In this document: one piece after another, positions 27,201 to 42,200 of the stretch
Position numbering within the stretch: position 1 is the first letter of the stretch
How the letters are laid out: each line of letters opens with the position of its first letter
Assembly (NCBI RefSeq): GCF_963678635.1
Contig: NC_087065.1
Location: forward strand, 19,047,623-19,111,622
DNA: 64,000 bases
Origin: Symsagittifera roscoffensis
Lineage: Eukaryota; Xenacoelomorpha; Acoela; Convolutidae
Reading direction: 5' to 3'
The notes under the pieces: model-generated
Databases searched by the model: none
Told to the model about the DNA's origin: nothing
Seen by the model: only the letters and a program-made list of their open reading frames with translations
Translations under genes and position numbers: made by a program

Positions 27201-30200
27201 GCCTCAAAGGTATCCTACACTGCACTAGACCATGGTGCTTCAACAGCCGTATATCCCTAAGTAACAAAACATAACCAACTGACAGTTGGAAAAGAGTAAT
27301 CAACGCAAGTAACAAAATTGAATTCAAAGTAAAAAATAGATGCCATGCCCTTCAAGCTTCTTGATTTCCTTAAACAATTTATCACTTGCACTTTTCTGAT
27401 AACACTAACCCAATTTGAGAAAACTGGATCAATATGTTAAGTTTTTATTCCGCTGGAAATCTACAAATTAAATTCCACTTTCGAAACTAGAAGTCGTTCA
27501 CGTTTTTTGCACCATCTCCACGTTCGTATTTGTAGAGTGCTATTTACGTATCTTTCAGCAGATGAATTTCAATGGAACTCAAAAAGTGCATATATACCTA
27601 AGTGCATTCATAAATGCATTAATATGTATGAATGCACGTCTGTAGTTATTAGAACATTTTATGACTTTTTCCTGAAAAAAAAACCAGCAAGACCTGTAAA
27701 ATAGCCTTCACTACGTTGATTACTCTTAAAAACCGCAGTCAGCAGTGAATCATTCTATTTAAACAAATATAGCCGAAAATTTGAAAAATCTAAATAGGAA
27801 TTACACGGTAAAATCTACAGGTGCTAATAAAACGTCAACACTATGCAGCAAGAGTGCCACGGTCGCATGAAAATCGGAAAATAATTGATTCCATCAAAGC
27901 AGACAACAGGTGCTAATAAATTGCCAATGCTATAATTTGTGATTTTGAGCCACCAAATGAGCACTTTCATTTGCGAGTTGGGTTATAAATTTTCATTATA
28001 AATGGAAAACAAATTGTAACTGACAAAAAATTAGATGTACCAAATGGAATAAAGCTAGTTTCAAAAACAAACATGCCAAGACAAAAGAATTGAAATTAAC
28101 ATCAGAAAAAATTTAACAAGCGGTAAAAAAAGCCAAAAGTACAGGAGCAGAAACCGTTTGAGCCAAAAAAAAAATCAAAAAGACATAAAAGAGAATAAAA
28201 ATTGTTCAAGCCCCCTCCACTACAATGAGAAAAGCGTAGAGCAAAATAAACAATTATACGATGTGACAACAAAGCCGACATAAGCAGACAAATAATACGC
28301 CGACAAATTTTTTGAAACCTCAAACTTCCCGCTTGAAAAAAAATCAGATCCAGTCAATGTGCATTTGCAATCGAAGAAACAGGCGAATTCGGTTTAACAT
28401 GGAGAACTATGGGGATAGCGCTCTCAGGAGGGACCCACCACTATATGGTAAATGTTCGCAACCCTGATTGTGGTCTTACCAAATGTTTAAATATCCACCG
28501 ATAAGAAGTGCAACCAAAAATCCCCAGAGCAGACTGTGGAATTCGCCAGATGCACTAAGCTATCGTCCTTCATCAATGAGAAACAAAACTTCAACTTTGG
28601 TTGGAAATAGGTCGACTCCTATAATGTGACTATGCTTTCAGTTATGACTAAGGGAATATAAAATAGCTTTTTCCAATACCAAAATTTTCTCTAATTTTTT
28701 TATAATCCGAGTTCCGAAAAAGGGGCTTTCATATGAAAGGACGGAGAATCGAGGTATCAGTAAAAGCGTTCAAACACAACCTAGGCGAAAATAACTTTTT
28801 AACACAAGCTATAGTTGTGTAATGATCCGCAACATATTTCTCAAAAAAGTCAAGAAGAAAATGGGAATAAAGCAATGTCAGGCATAGAGGCGAAGCTGAG
28901 CTTCGCACCACTTGCAATTTAAAACAAGTAAGCAGCTATGTCAGAAAAAAAATCGAAATGTCAAAAAACCAGATCTATCAAAATGAATTGAAAAGCCACA
29001 CTAGCCCTCAAAACAAAAAACTAAATTTGCTTGTCGAATGAAAATGAAACCATATGAGTTCAACAAGCCGATAATCAAGGCCGAAACCTATTCAGCCAAA
29101 AAATTTTTAAAAAAGCCAGAAAAAAAAACAAAAAAAGACCACTAAAAAGTTATTAAGTCCTCCTCACGCTCAAAACACACACACACACACACATAAAAAC
29201 ATCTTTTCTTGCCAAAAGACGCAATACGCGGACGCATTTTAACTAGTGTACGATAAGATCATTGAAAACATCCGACACTGCCGAGGTTTGAACCCTCTTA
29301 TTTTGTTGTGCGTCTCCTTCCCTACCTCTACGCTACAGATCCATGATACATTGAAGCTAATTTGTTATATAATAGTCTGTGTTAATATCCTTAGCATTGG
29401 CTGTATTTAATAGCTGGTTAATGATCGAAATTAACACTTTCAAAATGAACACATTTTGACGCAACAATATTTGCAACTTATGTTGAAAAAAAAAGATATT
29501 TCATGCTATAACTTCAGCTTTGCTTTTTTAATTAACATTATAAATCAAAAATAATAAAATTTATTCTAAAATAATTCAACATTCGAGCTGGTACTATGGT
29601 CAACACAGAGCCGAAACCCGCGAAAAAATAAATTAGAGCCTGAACAAAATTTAAAACTTTTCCTGAAAAAAAAACGAAAAAATTCATCATGACCTTTCAC
29701 TACGTTACTCGGCTCTTAATACAGGATTTCTCACCTAGGCCTGTGTCTTGATTCTGGCTGATTGACCACTTCTAGACTGACTCCCTCCTGGTTGTGAGGG
29801 AACTGCTGGACCAAAGTGTGTCTACTGTACATGGCGATGGGACAGGAGGAGTGTTCGAAGGGTCTCTTGTGTCTAAGCTGGTTGCCATGGTGATGGTGTG
29901 GATGTTGTCCCACCGCAGCTCCCCCAGTGCCACCGCCTGCTGCACCACCCGCCACTCCATTCGTCAGACCCGAGTCACTGAAACAGATTCCGCATTGTTA
30001 TTCAGGTCGAGACATTTGATAAGCAAAGCATAGGTGAGGTTGCTTGTGCTTTAGTATCGCAATAAGTCGGTTGTCCTTTGAGACGCAGCATGCTCACTAC
30101 TTGAAAGTGCGGTAAAATTTCGCAGCACAGGAACAAAAAAACACATGTTGTGCTTCAGCATGGGTACAAGAGGTTCTCTTTTGAGAGCTTAACGACACCA

Positions 30201-33200
30201 TTTTTGCTCCTTCGCCTACAGAATAAACTTCACTACTAAAAAAAACCTCGATAAAATTCAAGAATTTTGTTGAAAATTTCAGTCTGAGGAAATGATTAAC
30301 CACGCCGTTAATTATCGTTAAAACAATCAACAGACGGGCGGTAACATGACAATGAATTCAAGGAAGCACAAAAAAGGACTGATTCCTTTTAATTTTTTCA
30401 AATGTCGTTCTATGATTTATTAATAAATGACACCTTAAGACTCTTCCGTTTAATTGACGTCTTCGCAAAAATAACCCAATTTAGAAAAAAAAAACTAAAA
30501 TCAAAGGGTTGTACTAAAATTCTGGAACGCTTTTACACCAATCTTATTCTATTATTGCAAAGCGCAACATGATTCCATTTCGCAAATTATTTTGAATTAA
30601 AATCAAGAACTCAAAAGTCATTTTGCTCAATGACAGACACATAATGAAATAAAATGACACTTTTTCATCAATTTGATTGACAAAAATTAACCAGTTTCAA
30701 TCATGTATCATCATATTGCAATTTGCAGTGTAGAATAAACAAAACCTGCACCACTAACACTCATATGCTTGCAGTTATGATTGTTGTTCTATGCCTTGTC
30801 TGGAGTAATACACCATAACAAAATTAATGCTTGGTCAATGAAAAATGAGCTACTATCAAAATCACCAGCCATGAAAGACAATATCTGTAGTTTTCAAACA
30901 TTTTTATGACAGATCATTGCTCTACTTAATATGTTTATTAAGTGCCAGAAAAAATATGTAAAACAAAGTTAATCGATAATGAATCCAGTAACTCACAGTC
31001 TCACATTCTTGGCAATATGGAAAAAGTGAGCATACATCTCGAACGTCTTTTTTTTGCAAAAAGGAGTAACCGATGAATAAACGATGTTCTACCTAAAGCT
31101 GTCAGAAGATATAGTTGTAGCATCATTGTTGCATTGATTGGGTTGACTATGGTCTAGGTCATCCTTCATTACCATCGTCGGCAGTTCAGACCCCACTCCG
31201 TTGGCCATGTTGACCTGCTGGATACCTCCTCCTCCTCCTCCTCCGCCTCCAGAGTAGTCTCCGGAACCACCTCCAGGAGTGGCGTTACCACTGTTCTGGT
31301 AGCTGCCATTTGGTCCGCGCTCTAGGTTGCCACTGTGCAACAAGGATCTATTGAAGACAAAAATAAATTTACCCTTCTGTCGATCTGTCTGAAAAAAAAG
31401 GAACATGAACAAACCTGTCACTGCTGAAATGATAAAACCTTCTCAGAAAGCTTTAGGCAAGAAAAGTTTTCAAATAATATATAACTCTATGCACCTCTTC
31501 CGTTTCAGTTCAAAATTGTTTGTTATTAGAGCTACATGCAATGTGATATTTTGCATGCATGACTTCTCTACTCAAAGCTAAACTTTCATTCTTTGCGATT
31601 ATTAGACCATAAATTTGTGGTACCTGTTGATGTCGGATATGTCTTCGTTGTCTGAGGATATCAAATCATTGGATCCATCCATATGTTCGTCCTCCTCGCT
31701 CGGACTGGTGTAGGCAGAAGGACTGGTCACGTTGCTGTAGCTGGGCACGCCTCCAGACACACCCCCGTGGGAGGAGTTGCGGTAGTCTAACTCACTCGGC
31801 TGGTGATGGAGGGAAGATGTTTCCGAAGACGTCACTGCACTGACCATAGCCACATTATTTGTCATTATTGCACCGTGGGGGATATTGCTAGAGGGTCCCC
31901 CGGCCCCCGTCTGTTGAACAAACCCAGAAGCACCACCCACACTATTACCGACCACAGAATTTACCGACTGCAGTTGTTTCTGTTGGTGTTGCTGCTGTTG
32001 TTGTTGCTGATGGACGAAATTGGACAACTGAGTGCTTACTAGCTTCGCAGTCTCGGCCGACAGTTGGGTGATGTTCACATTTTGAGTTGGTTGCAGAAGG
32101 TTACTTGGCACTGAATCACTACTGGGGTTGAAAAGAATTCTCTCGTTCAGGTTGGCCTGGGCTAGTGAATTGAGGTTTTGAACAATGGCGCAGTTGGAAT
32201 TGCCTACAGAGTTGCTAGAAGACTGCTCATCATCTGCTGTTACAACTCCTAAGAAAAAACTAAATGAGCGATGACCGAACTATCATTTTTGGATGATCCA
32301 TTTTTTCATGAAGTCATTTACAATCTTTTCAGCTGATATCAGTAAACGATATATGGATATTTGAAAAATACTTCTATATTTCCTAAATACCCAGAGATTT
32401 GGAATCTTTTGAAATACCGAAGGATTTGAAAAGATTTGGACCCGTACAAATTTCAATAAACTGGCTCTCTTCTTTTTGTTCCGACAACTCTCGAAACAGC
32501 GCGGGTTGGATTTTTCTCCAGTTCATTTTGACTACCTCAAAGAAAGCTCTCAGGTGAGGTATGATACGCAGAAGCGAAACAGAGCTTCGCACCATTTGCG
32601 ATGCACTAAATTGTTAATTAGAAACAAGGAATCGATGTTTTTATGATTTTTTGGATTTTTCTGACGCAAGTTTTTTCCTTTTATCCTAGAAAGCTTAGAT
32701 TTGGATCGATATGTTTGTAGTTTGTGATAGGTATGTTTTTTTATTGTTGCCTTGGGCGTCTAATACTTGGAAAAAATAAGGAAGAAATGAAAGTCGAAAA
32801 ATTAAAATTTATTCAAAAAAAAAGATTTTTGTTTTGTTTGTGGAAATAATTAAAATTTATGGGTAGGCAGTAAGTGGGCACCTTAGCTTGCCTTTAGCTT
32901 GTCCTCTCCAAGTTGTTCTATTGATTATAATAGAAGATAATGAAAAAATAATCGGTTTAATTTTGTGTAATTTACGTTGATGTATCATATTATGTTAACT
33001 GGAGAAAAAAACTCTTCTTCTTCTTCTTCTTTTTCTTCTTCAAGGAAAAATCGAAGAAAAATATCAAAGAAAAAGTTCAATCTGATTGCACCTAACAATT
33101 TAAAGTTAGCTCTAATGCATTAAATTCTTGATTGGCACTTTTTTCGCGCCATTTCTACGTTCGTATTTGCAGAGAGCTATTGACGTAATTTTCAGCACAT

Positions 33201-36200
33201 GAATTTCGATTGAACTCAAAAAGTGCATATATACCTAAGTGCATTAATAAATGCATTAATATGTATGAATGCACGTCTGTAGTTATAAGAACATTTTATG
33301 ACTTTTTCCTGAAAAAAAAACCAGCAAGACCTGTAAAATAGCCTTCACTACGTTGATTACTCTTAAAAACCGCAGTCAGCAGTGAATCATTCTATTTAAA
33401 CAAATATAGCCGAAAATTTGAAAAATCTAAATAGAAATTACACGGTAAAATCTACAGGTGCTAATAAAACGTCAACACTATGCAGCAAGAGTGCCACGGT
33501 CGCATGAAAATCGGAAAATAATTGATTCCAATAAAGCAGACAACAGGTGCTAATAAATTGCCAATGCTATAATTTGTGATTTTGAGCCACCAAATGAGCA
33601 CTTTCATTTGCGAGTTGGGTTATAAATTTTCATTATAAATGGAAAACAAATTGTAACTGACAAAAAATTAGATGTACCAAAAGGAATATAAGGGTCTTCA
33701 ATACGTTAATTACTCTTAAAAAACAAAAGTCAAAACGCGAAAAATCCTGATTAAAAACGCAAAACAAATTATCACGACTTGAAAAAGAGTCTTCACTACA
33801 TGCATTGACTCTAGACTAATAACCTTCAGTTTATGAAAAATTCAATACCTTATACAGGAATTTAGTTCAAATGCAGATAAACCACAAAAGATCAATGAAA
33901 AAAAAAGATTTTGATCTGAGCTAGCAAAACCTGATCAATTCTACTATAAATGTAATTGCTGCTTCCCAATTTCAAAGTAATCATCATTAGTTGACAGCTG
34001 GTAAACCGGTCAAACACCAAATAAACATGAATATCGCCCGAGATGATAAAAATTCAAGAAACTAAACTACAAAATCAAGTAATTTCAATTCTTTGCAGGG
34101 TTAATGGGTTGGAAGTTGGACTTGCGCGCAAAATTAATCAAAACACAGACCAGCCACTAGATGAAGAGGTTTTCAAAAATACTAACAAACCCAAATCGAA
34201 GGTAAAATTCAACAGTGCGTACATTTGATATCAACTCAAGTTGATGCCTTAAACAGGTTCGCATAAATTTTTAACTTGTGAAGCAACCTAATGAAGCAAT
34301 GAAAACTTGTGCAGCTTGAAAAGGCTCAGAAAAAAATTAAGAATTTTGAAGCTAACTATCACGACAAAAAAACTTCTGAGGGTGTTTTGATTATTTGAAT
34401 TGCTTTGCAAAATAAAAGATAATTTTCTGAAGTGAGCTATTCAAGCGATGAAACTTCAAATTTGAACTCAGCGCAATGACCGTCTGGCTTGAATTTATAA
34501 TTTATAGCTTTTAAGTTAATTAATGGTTGATTTGGAAAAAATTGAGAGGCGAAAAAAATAGTTTGTAAAGCAAGATATCAAGCAATAAAACTCTGAAATA
34601 ATTATAATTACCTCGATACCGATGATTCGCGAGAAAAAAAGTCTTGGAGTCAGCATTTCAAAACTTCTTTAAAGCAAGCTATTGCTTTTCAAATACTGGT
34701 AAGTTGAAACCATTCAATTTAGTTGGATAGTCCTCATCTCGGAAACAAACTATTCAAACGATGATTTTGAACCAATTCAGTTTCCTTTGACGGACGAAAT
34801 CGATTCGTTGAATGTTGAAGCAAGAATTTCTGCAAAAAAATTAGTGGAAAACTGCTAAACCTATGAATCCAGAGACTAGAGCGGTAGAATTTTTAAAAGT
34901 TTCAATATAACTTGTTAGCTTCAATAGATAATAACATGAAATATTCCAAGAGATAGTTACATGAAATATTTCAAAATTATTTTGATACATGAATTGTGCA
35001 ACTAAAAGTCACTAACTTAAAAGCGTATGGCACACGCAAGTTCAAGCTTCATCCCCGTTACATGTTTAAACACGGCCTATCTTCCCAATTTCAAACTATC
35101 TTCTAAGTTCTGTCTATTGCTGAACATGTTAAGCAGAAATGATCCGGTCGTATTGAGTAGGCATGTATCATCGGTAAGTTTAGCGGAGCAGCAGAATGGA
35201 TGATTAACCATCGCATTTTAAAAGCATTGTTTTAAAGAGTTATTTATTTATCTTTATGATCTATCTATCTGCTATTCAATTTGCCTTGATGGGTCCCAAA
35301 AATACTCCTGACGCAAGCTAAAAAAGGATTGAAATTTGAACTATTTGAATTTGCTTTAATAGCTTGATTGAGTTCGCAGAATGTGACGAAAAACTTCAAG
35401 CATGCTTTCGGCCAAAAACGGTTGAGGTATTTTGAACTGTTTTAATATTTGTCAAGGCTCTTCCCGTTATAGTATCTCTTCCATTTATTGAAGTGTGATA
35501 GAGTAGACCCCTGTTAAGCAAGTATGCGAGTGGAGTCTCGCGCATCACTAAAACAGAGATTTCAAGTATAATTTAGTGAATAAACAGATATCTCTCGTTC
35601 GTTTTCAACACTTATCTGCACCGAAAAAAAAGTGTGATTTATTTTCTTCAACTTACTAGACAGTTCAAATGACATCAGCAAAGCAAAAAAAAACTGAACG
35701 ACTCGGAGACTTGTTTTCAATTTTCGTGACCTATGCTTTTACTGCGACCCCTCTATTGCATTCTTAACCCCCTTTTCAGGCTTAGTAACAAATAACTAAA
35801 CAGCGCCCCGCTGTGTTTTTAATATAAGAGGAGTTATGATAATCTGAGTGCTTAATTAGAAAACTGCTATGGCCTTGACCACAATTTAAACCCTAAAATG
35901 AAAATTATCCTACTTTGCCTTTCTTCCCTGCCTTCCTCTCCTTTCGCTGAACTGCCATGCTTAACGTTGACTTTCCCTACGCTGCCTTGCATTGCCAATC
36001 ATTGCCTTGACACGCTATCTTTGCCTTGCGCTGTCCTGCTTTGTTATGAACTGCACTGCTCTGCCTTGCTCCGCAATGCCCTGTATTGCGCTACCCGCCT
36101 TCGATGCACCGCTTTGACCTGTATTGCGCTGCCTATCTTATCCTGCTCTGCTTTGGGCTGGGCTGCCGTGCTTTATTCGTCCCTGCTATGCTTCTTTCGC

Positions 36201-39200
36201 TGACTTGCTGATATGACTTTTTGCCCTGCGCTGACCCGTCCGCTGCCTTGTACTGCTTTGCTCTGCCCTGCCGTGCACTTCGCTGTGTTGACTTGCACTA
36301 CCATGACTACCACTGCACTGCCGAACTTTGCGCTGCTAAGCTCCTCTTTACCTTGTCCCTCCTGCTGCTGCCCTGCCTTGCGATGCCATACCTTGTTTGG
36401 CTGCCTTGTCCTTCCTTGCCTTGCGCTGTCCTGTCTTAAGCTGCCCTGCCCTTTCTTACTTGCCTTGCGCTGCCTTCCCTGGTTTGCGTTGCCCAACCAT
36501 GCTTTGGGCCGCTCTGCCACGCTGACCTTTGCTCTGCCTTGCCTTGCACTGTCCTGCCTCACGCTGCCATGGTCCTCCTTGCCTTGCGCTGCCCTTCCTA
36601 CCTAACCCTCCTTGCCCTGCCGTACGCTGCCCTTCCTTGCCTTGCTCTGCGTTCCCGCTCCCCTTTTGCCTTGCGCTACCCTGTTGTCCCTCCTTGTCTT
36701 GCGCTGTCCTGCGCTCAAAACTTCAAGTCAATCTGTCTAGATATTTGACCTTGACCTTTTTGAAGCTAGCCTCATCTTGAAATTCAAACTTGTTATCTAA
36801 TAGATTTCTCAAACGTTACAAAAGGTGAGCTGATGAAAATGAAGTCCAAATCAAATAAAAACGCCTTAAAATCAACTAACAAAGCCAAAAGACAGTTGGG
36901 AAAGAAACAATGAACAGAAAAAGCTGACTTGTTTTTTGAAAAAATCTCAACTTTCAAACTTCAAAGAAAAAAACTGAGCCTTAAAGCTATTCAATTTTCT
37001 AAAACAATTGATGATTGACACTTCCGTGATCTTTTAACTTTAGATGTTCGAGAGTGGAAATTACCTTCTGATTTATTTTCAAGTTCAGTTCAATTCCTTT
37101 GTTAGAAGTTAATTTGAGCCTGAAAAAATTTTCAGACTTTTCCTGTAAAAAAAACTAAAAAATCATCACGACCTATATGAGAGTCTGAACTACGTTCATC
37201 GATTCTTAATAAAATACGATTTAACAGTTTTAAAACGCTTTTTTATCCTCCTTTTCTTTTGATTTTGAAGAGTAGGATATCACTACTTTTGAACTATCGA
37301 AAATACCCGTTTTCTGAATTTTCATACTTTTCAAATGGAAATTAAATTACTGGTATAATTTTTCTGATCATAATATACGACAACAGCGTTTCGAAGTTAA
37401 TTTCGTCGATTAAATTCAAATATGAAATACGGTGGTAAAGTAGGCTAATCCAAAAAAGTATTTTGAAAAAAGTTTCAACTTCATCTTCATTCATCTCTTT
37501 AAAAAAACTGGATAAACAGGTAGTTTATTGAGTTCATTAAAAACCCAAACATGGCCAACAGACCGTTGCAAAAATCAATGAACTGAAAGAGGAAAAACAC
37601 TAACTTTTCATTAACACACTTTCTTTGAACTTTCGATAATATATCCCTTTGAAACTCTTTAAATTTAAGGAGTCTTTAATGATAGAAGCTTTTCTTCTAT
37701 AACATACCATCCACTATAAAACACAATCCACTTTTGAAAGTAAAGTCAATCACTAGAAGTTTTCTTGTCTCATTTGCCATTTCTTTGTCCAGAAAAGAAA
37801 AAAACACACGACCACTTCTTTGACAGTCAAAACTTAGTCAAATGCCTAAAAACACACGTAGAGAACACACGCTGTTTAACTGCCATCCCTCTGCAGCAAA
37901 AAAGCCACCAAGATGCGCAAAATTAAAGTTTGGTTTAAAAAAAATTTACGCACTGCTCGCTTGTGTTATGAAAACATCTCTAAATCTTGGAAAACACATA
38001 GCCAACAGTTGGTTGGAAAAGTGTTTAAAAAAGAAAAGATGATATCCAATCTAGAGAAAACTTGGTCAATAGGTACTTATTTATTCCACTGGTTAAAGTC
38101 CATTTTGAAAATAGAAGTCATTCAAGTTTTTCGTGACCTTTGCACTTTTGCTGTTCAATAGTGGAGTTTACTTTCCTTTTAAACAAAGGAAATGAACTGA
38201 AGTCTAACTGAAGTCAAAACTCGAAAAAATTAAAATTGAGCGTCAAAAAATAGCAAGATTTTTTCCTGAAAAAAGAAAACAAAAAAATCATTACGACATA
38301 TAGGTGACAATCACTTCGTTTTTTACCCATAATAAAAAGTAAATGGGCCGGAAATTTTCTATTTAAATTGGCAAATACATGAAATTACTAAATTCTTTTG
38401 CAGTCTGAATCAGAACTGAAATCACGAATATGATATGGTGCTTACTATTTCACGAATATGATATGGACTTCCTTGGCGTTTTTTTCGGGTCCTCATTCAG
38501 CGTGGAAGACAAAGAACCTCCTAGACGCCTTCAGAATATTTCAAATTAAGCGACATTTAATGAGCAAATTTCTAACATTAATTGAATTTTTGCAATACAA
38601 GAAAGCGCGGGATAGACACTACAAAACTCATTAAGGCTACAATTCAAGGGATAGGCAAAAGTTGCAAACACAAATACTCAATTTCGATCCATTTGGAGAA
38701 ATTACAAAAAACATTAGCAGCTCTTATTAGTACACCCTCTAATCTTTTTTAAGAAAGATGGTCCCACATACCCATCCCAACCCAACCCAGCAAGTCTAAT
38801 TATGATTTCTTAAGCACTAAATTGACAATCAAGTATTTGATAAAATAATTTTAAAAACTTAGTTTTCTGCGATAAGAGATTGATTTTCAAGAAGAATCAA
38901 TGCAATATCCACTGTAAATTATTAGTTACATGAAGTTCGGACGTTGGAAGCATAGTAAACGAGCAGTTTGTACAGTAGTTTTAAGCTCAAACACAACAAA
39001 AATCAGGTAACTTTATTATTCAGTTTCAGACATTAAGTATCATCAGACAAAATATTTCAAATCTACACAAAAACAGCCCACAGAAGATTGAGAACAGGCA
39101 AACAGTTAAAGAGCAAGAAAACCAAAAAAATCAAATTTCGAAATATATAGTTATATAATATATATTTCGAATTTTGACTTTTTTAGGTTTTCCTGCCCTT

Positions 39201-42200
39201 TAATTGATTTCTTGTTCCTAATCTTCTGTTGCCTATTTCTGCGTGAACTTCAAACTTCAAATAATTTGTGTGATGATACTTGTTGCGTGAAACTGAAAAA
39301 TAAAGTTGTCTGATAATATATATTTATATCTATCTATCTATTATCTATATATTATATTTATCCCTTTAAAGCTCTTTGAATTTCGAGAATAAGTTATGAT
39401 GTGGATTTTTTGGTGAAATTAACCCAATCGAATAAAACTGGATCAATGGGAGAATTTTCTATTTCGCTTGGAAATCTAAAAATTAAAGTCTAAGAAGTCG
39501 TTCACGTTTTTTGCGCCATTTCCGCTTTCTTAATTGTAGACCGCAATTTCCTAGCGTTTACGAGATAAAAATTGAATTGAAATCAAAACGTGGATACGTA
39601 CCTAAGTGTATTCAGAAATTCATTAATATGTACGAATACCTTTGTAGTTATAAGGGTATTTTAAGAATTTCCTGAAATCATCAAGCCTTATATAAAGGAG
39701 AACCACTACCCCTACCCGTTCTTTCACACTTGGCGAGCAGCCATAAAACTATTTCAATTCTAAGAAACTCTTTTGTGGTTGGAGCTTTTGTATAAAATTA
39801 ATTTAACTTGAAAAGCAAAAACATAGAAATAATAAAAATTCGATTAGCATGAATATATCTCAGATTTATTTCCCAAAAAAATAAAACCATACGACCAAAA
39901 TAAGTGAAAACATTTAAAGAGCGTACTTAATAGTTACTTTGCTAATTAATACTGAACAAGAATCGTATGTGATCAAGCTACATGTCTTCAAATTGCCTTC
40001 TCTCGTTCTTTTTATCTGTTAGTACTCTATCGAAAACTCTTGTGGCATCTATCTTACCCTTTAAATCGATTCAGATAGTAGTCTCGGTTTTCAAAAAAAA
40101 CAAGCTTTATGTTGATATACTGATAGGTATCAAACAGGCCTTACTATTCCAGCTACATTAAAAACTTTTTTACAATCATTGCTTGTCTGTAAAATGACAG
40201 GAAATTGCTTTAATCTGAAAAAATATTTGAAGCAGCATGAATAAATACAGCGTGAACTAATAATGGAAAAAAAGTGAAAATGCAAATGGGAAATGGCCAT
40301 ATGAACGAAAATAGCACAGGCGAGGAAAATGACAAGACAACGAAGATTTATTTTCATTTATACCTCCTCCAGCTTTCACATTCAAGGACACATCATCTTT
40401 CCACCAAACAACAACCATTCAGGCAAAAATATACATGCACACAGACACACACACCATGCATTGACAGATATGCCTCCACAGAATGTATGTTTACAATTAG
40501 TCAATCGTAAACAGCCAGCCGGTCAGAGAGGAGGTGGAGAATAAAATACTCGAGATATTTATTTGACCATCAAAAATTAGTTAGAAAAATAAGTTGCAAA
40601 AAAGAAGCTAAATCAAGGTTGAGAAAGTTCGTCTCGAATAAAAACAAAATAAAAATAGAACTATTGTACCATTCTCAGTTTTATGCTGAAGATCTGGATG
40701 TAATGTACTTGAGTTAGAGCAAAACAAAAAAATCATTGAAATAATGCTGTTTAGAAAAAATTTACTTAAATTTAGTTCGATTCTTAAATAATTTTAGATG
40801 GAATTCCCTGTTAACGGTTAGACAATCTTCACAAAATCGCCTACATATTAGATTGAATCCATTAATTCTAACACATTTAAATATAATGCAAGACAAATTT
40901 ATGGAAACCAGGGTGAAATCTCTTATCCAATGCCAAGGCAAAGTAAGGGTGCAGACTAGGGCAATCAATAACCTTGCGGACACCTGAAAAATTTTGATTA
41001 TTTTCCGATATAACTCACTGCACAAAAAAATCCAGTCAAGGAAAAGGTAGCAAACTAAAGTAAATCAATGGAGCATAAAGTATTCTAAGTCCACGTTCAA
41101 CTACTAGCAAACATAAAACAGTCCAAATGAAAGTCTTAAAAATACATGTTCCTGACACCTCATCTGGTTTTTAAAAAGAAAATTTGAGATTTCTCACATT
41201 TGAAGTTGTTAACCAACTTTACATGTATGTCTGTCTCTTCCATTGAGAAATTTCCCTAAGTCAGGGTTCGAATTTAAACCGCAATGTATTACACCAGTCA
41301 GTTGATGCAGCGAGTCAAAAATGCATTTTGGATTAGTTTCAATTTGGCTGCCGGGGTAGTGCTTATTTTTATTCTGCGGAGGTAATACAAGAAAGGCAAA
41401 GTCGGATCTAGACTAGAGTTGCCTGATTAAAATATCTTGAAAGGAGAAAAGAAGACCGTCTGATTCCAGATGCACTGAGGCATTGTCTGATGATAATAAA
41501 GTAACGTTTACTTGCACAATATCTTAAAATAGAAACAGAGAAGTGCCTTTACTCCCAATTTCAGATCTCTGTAGGCGTAGCGATATTACCACACTTCGAT
41601 TTGATAGCAAAAAACCACCGTGACGCAGAGAACAGGAGAGCAAAAGGTTCTCTTACCCTAATGGTTGATAAAACTCAATAGCTCCCACTTTTGAAGAGCT
41701 GTTTAACTTTTTACAACCCCCCCCCCCCTCCTTGGTGAAAGAGAGAGACAGTGCCACTCAACGTACTAAACTGATGTATGACCTGCACTGACAGAGCAGC
41801 AAGAAACAGTAGTAGGGTACAATTAATAAACATTTATCACGATCAAAGAACTTCATATCACCATTTCATAAAATCCACATACCATCAATAGAAGGATAAG
41901 ATGTTTATGGAAACCAATAAAAGGGTCAAGATCAACTGGCTGGTCATAACCTCATGAAAACAATATATTCTTGCAATTCAGTAGTGATTTTAAGTATTAA
42001 GTATCACCTGCTTTGACCATTAATCAACCAAGCAAAAGAAGAATTCAACATTGTGCGCATCAAATAACGCATAGTAGTCAATCAAAGGCGGCTGATTTCA
42101 TTTCATCCGAAATACCTACACTAGGCCAAATTTGACATACATCGCCTGTGTTCATTGAATCAACATTGGGATCCCCTCTCATGGGTTTCAATTCAATCAA

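Noticed and set aside
36173-36780. Overlapping open frames on both strands up to 130 codons
   Set aside because: Their translations are the pentanucleotide repeat itself, with few stops because of composition; no gene-like features.
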